Shown here: in pieces, positions 26,599 to 35,608 of the stretch
Position numbering within the stretch: position 1 is the first letter of the stretch
Layout: each line of letters opens with the position of its first letter
Source of the DNA: Endoryza sp044226045
Lineage (GTDB): Bacteria; Bacteroidota; Bacteroidia; Chitinophagales; Chitinophagaceae
Length of the DNA: 64,000 nt
Direction of reading: 5' to 3'
NCBI GenBank assembly: GCA_044226045.1
Contig: JBGAHR010000003.1
Span: 62,001-126,000, forward strand
Notes under the pieces: model-generated
The model's input: the letters and a program-made list of their open reading frames with translations, nothing else
Database searches by the model: none
Told to the model about the DNA's origin: nothing
Made by a program: the position numbers and the translations under genes

Positions 26599-27051
26599 AT
26601 GAAAAACAAAATACTTTACACAGAGGCGGGTTGGGTGCCTTTGATCATGAGGGTACTGTTAAGTATCGTCTTGTGGGCACACGGTGCGCAGAAATTAATG
26701 GGATGGTTTGGCGGATACGGTTTTACCAATACCATGAAATATTTCACGGATACAGTTGGCATTCCCTGGATTCTTGGTTTCCTGGTAATTTTGCTCGAGT
26801 TTTTCGGGCCCCTGTTTCTCCTCTCGGGATGGCTTACCCGTATCTGGGCCTTGTTCATGTCATTGCTCTTTATCGCGATTCCGTTGTCTGTTCATGTGCA
26901 GAATGGATTTTTTATGAACTGGTTTGGCAATAAGCCGGGCGAAGGGTATGAATTCTTCCTGCTGGCCCTGGCCATCAGTATCTCACTGGTGATAACCGGC
27001 GGGGGAAGAGGATCAATTGATTATGCTTGGAGCAGTAAGACAAGAAAATAG
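26599..27051 (+). CDS. DoxX family membrane protein
   Basis: A 150-residue inner-membrane protein with four membrane segments and the DoxX hallmark LSIVLWAHGAQKLMGWFGGYGF, followed by FVILLEFFGPLFLLSG and the C-terminal helix ALAISISLVITGGG. DoxX proteins occur in redox and stress contexts, though their chemistry is unsettled. Co-directional with Crp-like and SnoaL-like genes. Confidence 0.93.
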   Translation: MKNKILYTEAGWVPLIMRVLLSIVLWAHGAQKLMGWFGGYGFTNTMKYFTDTVGIPWILGFLVILLEFFGPLFLLSGWLTRIWALFMSLLFIAIPLSVHVQNGFFMNWFGNKPGEGYEFFLLALAISISLVITGGGRGSIDYAWSSKTRK

Positions 27052-27068
27052 TAAGGGTTGATGATTGA

Positions 27069-27103
27069 AAAAATAAAGCCCGCGCTATTTTGCGCGGGCT
27101 TTT
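27069..27103. terminator. Bidirectional terminator between convergent genes
   Basis: Stem AGCCCGCGC (27077-27085) pairs with GCGCGGGCT (27092-27100) around TATTTT. T-rich DNA follows on the + strand and an A-run precedes it, so it can end both DoxX and the convergent secreted-protein gene. Confidence 0.85.
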
Positions 27104-27132
27104 GGTTGATAAGGTGTTGATGTTATGGAAGG

Positions 27133-29484
27133 TTATTGTATCACCAGTTTACCCGAATACACAATCACGTCTTTTTTCACACGGATGTAGTAAGTACCCT
27201 TCGACACATTGCCCGGAATAGATACTGTCTGACTTCCTGATACTTCCTTGTGCTGAATATCCTGGCTGTACACCAGTTTGCCGGAGAGATCATAGAGTCC
27301 AAGGTTGTAGTTGCCGCGTTCCTGGTTTTCCATTTCAAGTACAAAGGATTTGCCCGTGATGACGGTCGGATAGATCTTAACCAGCGAAATACCATTATTC
27401 ATTCCCACCCGTACAACCGAACTGTATTTATAGGTCGCATCGAGGTCGATCATTTTCAAACGATAGAAATTGTTCCCTTTTATCGGCTGGATATCCATCG
27501 ATGCGTAGTCATTCTGCAACTTGCCTTTGGCCGGAAGGGTGGCGATTTTGGAGAAATGAATTCCATCAATGCTTCTTTCCAGTTCAAAGCGATCTACATT
27601 CACTTCCTGGGTGGTTTTCCATTCTGTTTGAATACCCGTTCCGGATTGGTAAGCTTTGAAAGATATCAGTGACAATGGCATTGATACGGCAGTAGTCGTG
27701 AAACTGGATTGCGCGCTATAAAAAGTACCATAGCTATTGGTCATAAAAGAGCGTACGTAATAAGTAGTGCTTCCCGTAAGCCCTGTAATTCCCTGCGAGA
27801 AGGAACCCGTGCCGGTTCCCATCGACACTTTGGTGCCGGTTGACGTTGTGGGATATTGAGCCGTTGAGTAAACCACCCCCCGGTCGGTAACCGGAGAACC
27901 GCCATCGTAGGCGATGTTACCACCCAGGGTAGCTACCGTTTTACCAACAAGCGTAGGCGTGGCAGTCAGCACAGTTCCTATTTCCTGGAAGGCCATTAAT
28001 ATATCAAGTGTGCCTTTGGTGGACAGTGCACCCACACTTCCCAATGTAATTGTAGAGGAGTTTTGTCCGGCTACGCCGAGCAAACCCTGCGATCCTGCCG
28101 ACAACCCAAAGATCACTTCCGATCCGCCTGTACCACCGGTTGTGTAAGCATATTCCAATCCACCGGTTATGGCATTGAATCTTGCCAGCACCATGTCCAC
28201 GTTGCCCGAACCGGCCAGCACGGTTGTTCCGGCTAATGTGAGGGTAACGGTACTGTTTCCATTGAAGCTACCTCCATAGTATATCGCTCCGCCATGTGTT
28301 GAGGTAACACAACGAAAAGCGTTGTTAACACCCGTTCCGGATCCGGTTACCATGTTTCCGGCCTTGCCCCAAACAAAAGTGTGAGTGGAAGTGGAATACC
28401 TGGTTGCCAGCAGACTACTGGTAGATGTACCGGAAGCAGACATGGCGCCGACACCGGGTATGGTTACTGTATTTTCATAGTTGCCTGCAAAGAATACATC
28501 ATGCGTAAGGGAGTCATAGCTGGCCCCGAAGATAAATTCATTTCCCGCGGTTCCATAGTTGATGGCACTTGTAAATGCACCTGTTGCCGGGTTAATCTCG
28601 AGGATCACCACGTCGTTTAATCCTGAATTGGTAACAGAGTATGAGCCGAATGTTCCGGTTGCGCCATTGTATACGCCACCGGAAACCAGTTTGCCGGTAT
28701 AAGGTGAGTAAGCCAATGCGCCAATACCACCCGATCCATCGGTACCGGTGCCACCGCCACCAACCAGCCAGCTTACAGAACCATCACTGGCGTTCAGCTT
28801 TGCCCAGAACAGATCCGCAGCAGACCCGCCACCGGTAACGGTAATGGTAGTGGAACCCATGGTAGTGGAAGTATTGTAGTTGCCCTGGATGTAAATGCCA
28901 CCTGACCCGTCAATACACAAGGCCGATACGTTATCGGCATTGGTGCCACCGAGCTTTGTTGCCCATACCAGCCCGCCATCAGAACAGCGATACTTCGCCA
29001 CATAGATATCTGAGTTGTTCGTATTGAACACGGTACTCCCAAATGTGGCCGTATCGTTAATGATACCTGTTACATATATATAGGTGCCATCCGTTTTTAG
29101 TCCATTAAAGGCAACGTTTACGTTGGATTGTGATTTGCCTATCTGAACCGCCCATACGTAATCTCCGGTAGAGCTGTACTTGGTCAGAAAAGTATTCTGG
29201 GTAGCAGTGGAAGCACCCGCTTCCGTGCTCAGGTTATTGGTTCCGCTTCCCGGATCAAAATCAACCGTCTGGCAGAAGCGGCCGGCAAAGTAAAAATTTC
29301 CGGAAGCATCAGAACTGACTGCCAGGGCGTTCTCACTACTCGAAGTGGTGCCGAAGTCGTACCCCTTCGACCAGTTTTGAGCCGACAAAATCGAAGAAAA
29401 CAATAAGCCAAAGAGAAATGGTAAAGTGTAAATACCGAATCGGGCATAAATAGGTCTGCCCGTAGCATTAACATGGGTTGTCAT
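27133..29484 (-). CDS. Secreted beta-propeller protein with type IX secretion C-terminal domain
   Basis: A 783-residue exported protein with a signal region ending FSSILSAQ. Residues ~40-510 are repeats of the form DASGNFYFAGRF.. / YVWAVQIG, SBBP-like blades of a propeller. A fibronectin-like segment follows (LVGKTVATLGGNI.. GLTGSTTYYVRSFMTNSYG). The C-terminal ~80 residues have the Por-secretion sorting signature (KIYPTVITGKSFVLEME, YDLSGKLVYSQ, KGTYYIRVKKD), so it should be exported by the type IX system and left on the surface. Ligand unknown. Confidence 0.92.
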   Translation of the reverse strand: MTTHVNATGRPIYARFGIYTLPFLFGLLFSSILSAQNWSKGYDFGTTSSSENALAVSSDASGNFYFAGRFCQTVDFDPGSGTNNLSTEAGASTATQNTFLTKYSSTGDYVWAVQIGKSQSNVNVAFNGLKTDGTYIYVTGIINDTATFGSTVFNTNNSDIYVAKYRCSDGGLVWATKLGGTNADNVSALCIDGSGGIYIQGNYNTSTTMGSTTITVTGGGSAADLFWAKLNASDGSVSWLVGGGGTGTDGSGGIGALAYSPYTGKLVSGGVYNGATGTFGSYSVTNSGLNDVVILEINPATGAFTSAINYGTAGNEFIFGASYDSLTHDVFFAGNYENTVTIPGVGAMSASGTSTSSLLATRYSTSTHTFVWGKAGNMVTGSGTGVNNAFRCVTSTHGGAIYYGGSFNGNSTVTLTLAGTTVLAGSGNVDMVLARFNAITGGLEYAYTTGGTGGSEVIFGLSAGSQGLLGVAGQNSSTITLGSVGALSTKGTLDILMAFQEIGTVLTATPTLVGKTVATLGGNIAYDGGSPVTDRGVVYSTAQYPTTSTGTKVSMGTGTGSFSQGITGLTGSTTYYVRSFMTNSYGTFYSAQSSFTTTAVSMPLSLISFKAYQSGTGIQTEWKTTQEVNVDRFELERSIDGIHFSKIATLPAKGKLQNDYASMDIQPIKGNNFYRLKMIDLDATYKYSSVVRVGMNNGISLVKIYPTVITGKSFVLEMENQERGNYNLGLYDLSGKLVYSQDIQHKEVSGSQTVSIPGNVSKGTYYIRVKKDVIVYSGKLVIQ

Positions 29485-29853
29485 ACATATTGGGTTTAAA
29501 TGGGTATCGAATTGATTGATCTTTTTTCGAAAATTCCCGGTGGAATTAACGTGTTAAAGTAGAAACTGATTTTGCGAGTGTAAAATGCAACAAGCCCTCT
29601 TTTCAGAATTACAGTAATTCATCTCATCAAGCGGTAAGGGAAACTATGTAAATGATACCCGGCCTCAAAAAAAGGGGTGCCTTATAACGGAAACAAATGA
29701 TTGATATTTATCAATTTGAGTAGTGAATTATTTTTTTATAGAATGTATTGTCCCTGCCACAATTTGAAATGTTTCGGGACTCGGAATTGAATGCAAAGGA
29801 CAGCAGCCTGGCATACCTCCCGTTTTATTTAACCATTGAAATAGCCAGGTATT
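29485..29853. other. Intergenic region, nothing clear
   Basis: A 370-bp AT-rich stretch between the divergent propeller gene and the MarR promoter. I see no gene, repeat family or strong hairpin in it. Confidence 0.5.
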
Positions 29854-29884
29854 TTTGATAATATTGATATATCAACTATATTTG
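29854..29884 (+). promoter_or_regulatory. MarR promoter with palindromic operator in the spacer
   Basis: TTTG (29854-29857), then 19 bp, then TATATTTG (29877-29884) is a full match to the Bacteroidota housekeeping promoter. The spacer contains the perfect palindrome TTGATATATCAA (29864-29875), so a bound dimer would block the polymerase. This supports autorepression by the MarR protein starting at 29905. Confidence 0.75.
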
Positions 29885-29904
29885 TATCAATAATTGGAAT
29901 CGTC

Positions 29905-30366
29905 ATGAACCACCAGCCCGTTCGGATTTTCCAGGAAGACAGCCACGGCGAGTTGTTTTACCTGCTCGACAAAGCCATTAGAACTTATCGTCAGCTGGCG
30001 CATGAACAACTGGCTACACAGGGAATGGATATTACCGTTGACCAGTGGCTGGTGTTGAAGGCGCTTCACGAGAACCCGGACAGAAGTCAGCAGGAGCTGG
30101 CGGCGGCGGTTTTCAAAGACCACGCTTCCTTTACCCGGATTGTGGAGTTGTTGGTGAAGAAAGGGTACCTCAATAGAGAAATGCATCCGGCAGACAGGCG
30201 ACGTTTTCTTCTTCAGCTCACCAAAAAGGGAACAAGTTTGCTGAAAGATATTCAACCCGTGATTGAGCAAAACAGGAAAATAGCGCTGAAGGGACTCAGT
30301 AAATCGAGCCTGGCCGATTTGCAGGAAATGCTAAGACACATTGTAGACAATTGTAAAGATCAATAA
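29905..30366 (+). CDS. MarR family transcriptional regulator
   Basis: A 153-residue winged-helix repressor. Core: DITVDQWLVLKALHENPDRSQQELAAAVFKDHASFTRIVELLVKKGYLNREMHPADRRRF, i.e. helices then the wing with the conserved D-R-R. It has its own promoter with an operator-like palindrome and is followed after 11 bp by a beta-lactamase-fold hydrolase, probably its target. Confidence 0.94.
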   Translation: MNHQPVRIFQEDSHGELFYLLDKAIRTYRQLAHEQLATQGMDITVDQWLVLKALHENPDRSQQELAAAVFKDHASFTRIVELLVKKGYLNREMHPADRRRFLLQLTKKGTSLLKDIQPVIEQNRKIALKGLSKSSLADLQEMLRHIVDNCKDQ

Positions 30367-30377
30367 ATAGTAAAGCC

Positions 30378-31685
30378 ATGAGAAGATTATTTATTTGGGC
30401 AGCCATGTTGCTGCCGGTAGCAGCGCATTCCCAGGGAATTGAGCAAAAGGCAGACGAACTGATGAAGGCCTATAGCGATCAGCAGAAATTCAGCGGAAAT
30501 GTGTTGATCGCCTCCAAAGGGAAAATTGTTTTTGAGAAATCTTACGGTCTGGCCGACAGACAAAATAATATTGCGAACAACAGCCAGACCGAATTTCGCG
30601 CTGCTTCTCTCACCAAGATGTTTACAGCCGTACTGATCATGCAACTCGTAGAGCAAAAGAAGCTGTTGTTGTCAGATCCGGTTGCAAAGTACCTGAAAGG
30701 GATAGACCCTTCAGGTAAAGTGACGATCCGGCATTTACTCAGTCATACTTCGGGGTTGAAAGGATCCACAGAGCCTGGTTCTTCCAGCCTGGAAGAGATG
30801 ATAAAAGGATACAAGCCTGCCGACCCGTCGTTTGCCCCGGGAGAACGGTTTGAATACAACAATTTCAATTTTATCGTACTCGCCTGGCTCGCGCAAAAGC
30901 GTACAGGCATCCGGTATAGTGAACTGCTTCAAAAGCGGGTATTGCTGAAAGCGGGTATGACACATTCGGGGATTGATGAAGCCAATAGATTGTCCGTTCA
31001 CAAAGCAGCCGGATACGTAACCGACCCTTCCACCAATCAATGGGTATTGACAGGCAACGACAATACGATTGGAGCAGCCAGTGGTGCCGGCGCCTTATAT
31101 ACCACAACAGAAGATTTGTTTCAATGGTCGAAACATATCGGTTCTTCCAAATTGCTGAAAAAGGAATCATGGAACAGGATTCTCACACCTGTACAACCCG
31201 GTTATGGATTGGGATGGATGTTGCAACAGAATCAGGGTAGACAGAAGATCGGTCATACCGGTTCCATACCCGGCTTCATTGCGGATTTCGCCTGGTTTCC
31301 CAAAGACAGCATCCTGATCACTTATTTGTCCAACTACCAGGACCTCGATGGAAGGAAACTGGAAGAGACATTAACCGCGCTGGTTTATAACGAACCGTAT
31401 AGCCTGCCCAAACAAAGAAAAGAAATAACGCTTCCGGTCGAAACATTGCAGGAATATGTGGGTGTGTATGAGATCAATGAACAGGTACAGATAAAAGTTA
31501 TTTTGGAAGGAACCGCCCTGATGGCTATTGCCCCGGGTGGAGACAAAGTGGAACTGACGGCAGAGAGCAAAGATCATTTCTTTCTGAAAGGTCCTGAGAT
31601 TGTCGTTGAGTTCAGAAGAAATGAGGGAAAGATTGAATCCATGTTTATTGATATGCAGGGTGGACAATTGTTCAGGCGTAAATAG
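30378..31685 (+). CDS. Serine hydrolase of the beta-lactamase/penicillin-binding fold
   Basis: A 435-residue exported protein (signal peptide ending AAHSQG). Class C-type motifs are present: SLTK (S77, K80), YNN (Y160, N162) and HTGSIPGF (the KTG-equivalent). The C-terminal ~100 residues are a separate beta domain (ETLQEYVGVYEINEQVQIKV). It could be an esterase, D-aminopeptidase or peptidoglycan hydrolase; resistance to beta-lactams is not implied. Likely regulated by the MarR gene upstream. Confidence 0.92.
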   Translation: MRRLFIWAAMLLPVAAHSQGIEQKADELMKAYSDQQKFSGNVLIASKGKIVFEKSYGLADRQNNIANNSQTEFRAASLTKMFTAVLIMQLVEQKKLLLSDPVAKYLKGIDPSGKVTIRHLLSHTSGLKGSTEPGSSSLEEMIKGYKPADPSFAPGERFEYNNFNFIVLAWLAQKRTGIRYSELLQKRVLLKAGMTHSGIDEANRLSVHKAAGYVTDPSTNQWVLTGNDNTIGAASGAGALYTTTEDLFQWSKHIGSSKLLKKESWNRILTPVQPGYGLGWMLQQNQGRQKIGHTGSIPGFIADFAWFPKDSILITYLSNYQDLDGRKLEETLTALVYNEPYSLPKQRKEITLPVETLQEYVGVYEINEQVQIKVILEGTALMAIAPGGDKVELTAESKDHFFLKGPEIVVEFRRNEGKIESMFIDMQGGQLFRRK

Positions 31686-31746
31686 GAAAGTGCCGAAAGG
31701 TCTTTTTAGTGGAGAGTTCAATCGCGGATAGTATTCCGCCAGGGCC

Positions 31747-32021
31747 TCAATAATGAAACCGGCATTGTATCACGTAACATTTTTGATTAACACCTTTCTT
31801 TCCATCGACTTTGTACACCAGTCTATGTTCGCCAGTAATGCGTCTCGACCAATATCCCTTTAGGCTAAATTTTAGCGGTTCAGGTTTGCCTGTTCCTTTA
31901 AAAGGACTGTTTTTTATTTCGCTTGGTAATTCTGTAATTTTTTTAGGGATTGGGGCAGCTGTTTTCATTCAATAGCTAAAATCGTCCCATCCTATTTCTG
32001 TAAATTCAAAATTCTTAACTA
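31747..32021 (-). pseudogene. yoeB: YoeB/Txe-type mRNA interferase toxin, interrupted by TGA at a conserved Trp
   Basis: Reading on from the antitoxin stop codon, the frame gives VKNFEFTEIGWDDFSY, then TGA, then ATGAAA opening a 73-residue remainder (MKTAAPIPKKITELP.. GKPEPLKF.. GYWSRRITGEHRLVYK.. QCRFHY). Family members have W exactly where the stop is (WDDYLYW then 14 residues to KKINEL), so this is a TGG-to-TGA change in the same frame. No normal start codon is present upstream either. The active-site region (RRITGEHRLVY, C-terminal HY) remains. Restart at the ATG right after the stop would lack the N-terminal strand and helix, so the toxin is probably inactive. Confidence 0.85.
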
Positions 32022-32264
32022 TAAATCGAACTTCGTTGTTTTACCTTTTTCGAGTTGACTAATTGAATCTCTTAGTCTTTGTCTATTGGCAGGAGTTTCC
32101 AATAGATGCCCTGTTTCAGTCAGAGAGTTAAATTCTTTTAATGAAATAATGACAACAGCCTCTTCTGAAGTTCGGGATACCACTACCGTATCTGAAGATT
32201 TTATCACGTCATCAAGATATTTCTTCAGGTTATTTCGGAGTTGAGAGATTGATACTGCTTGCAT
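32019..32264 (-). CDS. yefM: YefM/Phd-type antitoxin
   Basis: An 81-residue antitoxin. The N-terminal domain binds DNA and forms dimers (MQAVSISQLRNNLKKYLDDVI..SSDTVVVSR). The C-terminal ~25 residues (NRQRLRDSISQLEKGKTTKFDL) normally wrap the YoeB toxin. The ATG at 32264 is used because the family starts there. Its stop overlaps the beginning of the broken toxin frame, so the usual antitoxin-toxin order is intact although the toxin is not. Confidence 0.93.
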   Translation of the reverse strand: MQAVSISQLRNNLKKYLDDVIKSSDTVVVSRTSEEAVVIISLKEFNSLTETGHLLETPANRQRLRDSISQLEKGKTTKFDL

Positions 32265-32451
32265 GAATCGGGGTTTACAGCAAATGTGCAATATGTTTTA
32301 CATTTTAATGAATCTATTTTTGTATCTAAAAATGAACCAAATATTTTATTATCACTTGTTTAAATGTCATTGTGGAATCGCCGGTCAATGCGATCTCTTT
32401 TTTTGCCCCAAAAGCTGCGATGAGTTTTCAGGAATACGCTGTACTTACCGC

Positions 32452-32482
32452 AAAAAAAAGAGGCCGCCATCAGGCGACCTCT
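32452..32482 (-). terminator. Intrinsic terminator of the small cysteine-rich gene pair
   Basis: On the minus strand AGAGGTCGCC-TGAT-GGCGGCCTCT (one G-U pair) is followed by an unbroken T-run. It ends transcription just after the 49-residue protein gene. Confidence 0.85.
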
Positions 32483-32502
32483 GAGTATAACCGGTTAATT
32501 GA

Positions 32503-32652
32503 TTAACCTTTGTTGTCTTTCTTGCAGCATTTACCCTGTTTGCAGCATTGCTCTGTTGTTGCTTTTTTCTTTTTTTTACCGCCATTGTCTACGTTAGCGA
32601 AGCTGGTACCGAACAATGCCAGGGTTACGGCGAGGATGAATAATTTTTTCAT
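32503..32652 (-). CDS. Small exported cysteine-rich protein (49 residues)
   Basis: A 49-codon gene from the ATG at 32652 to TAA at 32503. It encodes a clean signal peptide (MKKLFILAVTLALFGTSFA) and a mature peptide of about 30 residues with a lysine run (GGKKKKK) and two Cys-Cys pairs in CCKQGKCCKK. The CC-x4-CC pattern suggests metal binding or disulfides. It lies 11 bp after the preceding small gene and directly before a terminator. I do not recognise the family. Confidence 0.75.
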   Translation of the reverse strand: MKKLFILAVTLALFGTSFANVDNGGKKKKKATTEQCCKQGKCCKKDNKG

Positions 32653-32663
32653 TTTATGGTGTT

Positions 32664-33029
32664 TTATGAAAGTTCATTAATAAATAGATTGTCAGTGAAA
32701 ACAGGATGAACAGACCCCCGGTCGGGAGGTTGCCAGATATTGTTGAAATATTCGATCCGGTAATGATTGATTAAAATTTGACTGAGTTCCCCTGCCTGCA
32801 GGAGAAAGGAATTTCCTTTTGGCTGATTCCATTCTTCCAGTACCAATACAGGTGGGCAGGTGAGACAACTGCTGCTGCAAGGTTTAGGTGTGGGCAATTC
32901 ACTATCCGGTGTCCGCGAGCAGGAAGAGGCCATTGCCCGAGTCAATACCCGGGTATTTGCCAGGATGCTGACTGTACCTGCCAATAACAGCGGAAGGCCC
33001 ATTAATAATATGAACAGCGATCTTCGCAT
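32664..33029 (-). CDS. Small membrane-anchored or exported protein with clustered cysteines
   Basis: A 121-residue protein with an N-terminal hydrophobic segment (LFILLMGLPLLLAGTVSILA) that could be a signal or anchor. A Ser/Cys/Pro-rich part (SSCSRTPDSELPTPKPCSSSCLTCPP) holds a C-x3-C-x2-C group, and a C-terminal aromatic stretch includes YRIEYFNNIWQPPDRG. Together with the next gene it forms a two-gene operon of small exported cysteine proteins. No family is recognised. Confidence 0.65.
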   Translation of the reverse strand: MRRSLFILLMGLPLLLAGTVSILANTRVLTRAMASSCSRTPDSELPTPKPCSSSCLTCPPVLVLEEWNQPKGNSFLLQAGELSQILINHYRIEYFNNIWQPPDRGSVHPVFTDNLFINELS

Positions 33030-33138
33030 TTCGCCAACAAAGTATCAACGTTTCTCCAGGGTATAAATTTTATTACTACGAAATGTCTGACGCCTGGGTT
33101 GGGGTGTGTGAAACCGCGACTGAAGGGTAGAAGGTCGT

Positions 33139-34869
33139 TTATTGCTTTGACACAGGCAAGCTGATATAGCTGTCCGTATGCCACAGTACCTCCAAGGGCT
33201 CACCGGCGTCCTGTATGGTTTCCTCATTTACATTCTTCCCTGTGCCATAGTTGATTTGTTCGAAGGGGCTTTTGTTGACATTAACTATGATGACAATCCT
33301 GCTACCCTTACTCAGTTGTCGACTGGTAAAATAAGTGTTGCTGAAAGGAAGCTGTGTTCTTTTTCCGGGCTGAAGCAGTTGTCTTGATGTAATGTCATTT
33401 GCGTGGCTGGCGCGTCCCATGAAGTAGGAAAGAAACATAAACTTTCCATCCGGCCTCTCTTCAAAAAGGGCAATGCTGTAGTCCATATCTTTTTTATTGA
33501 TGGTTACACTCATGTTCCCGGTGAAGTTTCCGCTCACTTCAATCGCCTGTTGCAGGGGGGCGCTTTTGAACATCAGTCCGCCTCCGTCAAACAGGCTGTC
33601 GTAAATAATTTTGCTCATGTAGTAATAGCTGTTTAGTTGGGTCCGGTCTTTAAAATCAATAACCAGTTTTGAATAGCCTTTTTTTGTTGGTTTTCTCGAA
33701 GTAAGGGTTCCGCCTTTTTGGTTGTCGAGGAACAGTTTTAACGTATCGCTGGCGACGGCCTGCAGGGAAGAAGCGTGTTTCCATTCGTTGCTTCCCATCG
33801 GTTGATAATTGATCCTGTCTTTCAGGAAAGCCGGTTTGGGTTTTCCTTTCAATATATAGTCAAACCATTCGTAGATGATCGAATGAATAGGAATATTGGC
33901 AACCGGATCAATTTTATAACCCCCATATACAGAATCAGGAAACCCTTGCGAGCCAAAATGACCAAAGGGCCCGATCACCAGGTAATGTTCTGCCTTTCGG
34001 TTATACTTCAGGTGCTCGTGCATATAATATAGGGCACCTACCTGTCCGCCGTCGTAGTAGCCGGTAGTAGTAAGAACCGGAATGGTAATCTGCGCGAAAT
34101 CTTCTTTATAAGGAATCATTTTTTGCCAATAGGAATCGTAGGTAGGATGTTGGAGCCAGCGCTGGAACATCGGACTGGGTCTTCCCAGCAGACTATCGAG
34201 CGTAGGATAAGCAGTACCCAGTTCAAACCATTTCCATTGCACATTCGCCCATTGCGGGTCACGGTAGTCTTTTTCATCCAGGAATTTGTTATTGGATACG
34301 TAATAGGTCCACGAGAACGGGAATGACATGAATACATTATTCATCATGGGTACATCCAGTCCGGGAGCCACAGAGGCAGAGGGGACGATGGTTTTAAGAG
34401 CCGGGTGTAGTTTCCTGGTTGCTGCCCACTGGGTGAAGCCATTGTAGCTGCCACCCATCATACCCACTTTTCCATTGCACCAATACTGATGACTAATCCA
34501 GTCAATCACTTCATAGGCGTCACGTCCATCGTATTCGTAAGCCCATACTTCCTTGTCCGGACTGTACCGCTTGCCCCGGGTATAAGCCATTACGCCAACA
34601 TAGCCTTTGTCGGCTGCCAGTTTTACCTTGTTGATATCTGTCAGCCTCGCATAGATGGTAAACTGAAAAATGACAGGCAGCGGTTCAATTATATTTCTTT
34701 TTCGAACCACCAGTGCAGAGATAAAAGCTCCGTCACTTGTTTTGATAAGCAGGCTGTCTTCTACGATGTAGTGGCTATCTGCCTTAACCGATTCAATCGT
34801 TACCTCCTGGGCTTTTACAAAAGTGGAAAGTAACAGGCATAGGCATGCCAGTGAGTACTGTAGTCCCAT
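33139..34869 (-). CDS. CocE/NonD-type (S15) alpha/beta hydrolase
   Basis: A 576-residue exported hydrolase of the X-Pro dipeptidyl-peptidase/CocE family. The signal peptide ends near STFVKAQ. The catalytic serine is in MMGGSYNGFTQW, and a characteristic C-terminal beta domain runs from about residue 370 (VASDTLKLFLDNQ) to the end. Members cleave proline peptides, acyl esters or beta-lactam side chains. It is third in a minus-strand operon after a LytS kinase and LytTR regulator, so its expression is probably tied to that pair. Confidence 0.9.
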   Translation of the reverse strand: MGLQYSLACLCLLLSTFVKAQEVTIESVKADSHYIVEDSLLIKTSDGAFISALVVRKRNIIEPLPVIFQFTIYARLTDINKVKLAADKGYVGVMAYTRGKRYSPDKEVWAYEYDGRDAYEVIDWISHQYWCNGKVGMMGGSYNGFTQWAATRKLHPALKTIVPSASVAPGLDVPMMNNVFMSFPFSWTYYVSNNKFLDEKDYRDPQWANVQWKWFELGTAYPTLDSLLGRPSPMFQRWLQHPTYDSYWQKMIPYKEDFAQITIPVLTTTGYYDGGQVGALYYMHEHLKYNRKAEHYLVIGPFGHFGSQGFPDSVYGGYKIDPVANIPIHSIIYEWFDYILKGKPKPAFLKDRINYQPMGSNEWKHASSLQAVASDTLKLFLDNQKGGTLTSRKPTKKGYSKLVIDFKDRTQLNSYYYMSKIIYDSLFDGGGLMFKSAPLQQAIEVSGNFTGNMSVTINKKDMDYSIALFEERPDGKFMFLSYFMGRASHANDITSRQLLQPGKRTQLPFSNTYFTSRQLSKGSRIVIIVNVNKSPFEQINYGTGKNVNEETIQDAGEPLEVLWHTDSYISLPVSKQ

Positions 34870-34897
34870 GTAAACGATTTTAAAATTTTGGAAATTT

Positions 34898-35608
34898 TTA
34901 CAGGATGCTCCTGTTTTTCAGAAAGACCGATTGTCGACTGGATACCGTAAAGGTTTTTCCGCCGGCGAGTTCGATTTCCAGTCTGCCATCGGGTATAGGC
35001 TTTATTTTATTGATAAAGTTTGTATTGATGATAGCGGCCCTGTTCACCCGGAAGAAGTGGGTGGAAGGAAGAATTTTGTTTAACTGGTTTAATGATCGTT
35101 TGAGCAAAGCTTTCCGGTCGTCAAAATAAATCCTGGCATAATTGCCGCTTGATTCAATCCAGGTGATGCGGCTTGATTTGATAAAATAACAACGTTCTCC
35201 TTCCCTGATAAAGAGGGTAGCTTCCGCAGCAATGTTTTTTTGTTCTTTGGCAAGCCGGCTGCGGGTTCTCTCCATAGCTTTGGCAAAGCGTTCTTCACTG
35301 ATCGGTTTCACCAGATAGTCGATCGCTTCCACTTCGAAAGCCTGAACAGCAAACTGATCAAAAGCGGTCGTGAAGATCACCTGGGGAACCCTGTCCAGTG
35401 ATTCCAGCAGATCGAACCCGGATCCGCCCGGCATCTGCACATCCAGGAAAATAATATCGGGCTGATATTGCCCGATCATCGATGAGGCATCGCTGATATT
35501 CGCTGCTTCCCCTTTCAATGAGATATCGGGATGTTGTTCAAGGTGCCGCCTGATCTCATCGCGGGCACGCCGTTCGTCGTCTATGATCAAGGCAGTCAGT
35601 TTTTTCAT
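34898..35608 (-). CDS. LytTR-type response regulator
   Basis: A 236-residue regulator. Receiver with acidic residues D10/D11, phospho-acceptor D56 (IIFLDVQMP) and the Lys in DYLVKP, then a LytTR DNA-binding domain (SRITWIESSGNYARIYF, STHFFRVNRAAIIN). It overlaps the kinase gene by 4 bp. Confidence 0.94.
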   Translation of the reverse strand: MKKLTALIIDDERRARDEIRRHLEQHPDISLKGEAANISDASSMIGQYQPDIIFLDVQMPGGSGFDLLESLDRVPQVIFTTAFDQFAVQAFEVEAIDYLVKPISEERFAKAMERTRSRLAKEQKNIAAEATLFIREGERCYFIKSSRITWIESSGNYARIYFDDRKALLKRSLNQLNKILPSTHFFRVNRAAIINTNFINKIKPIPDGRLEIELAGGKTFTVSSRQSVFLKNRSIL

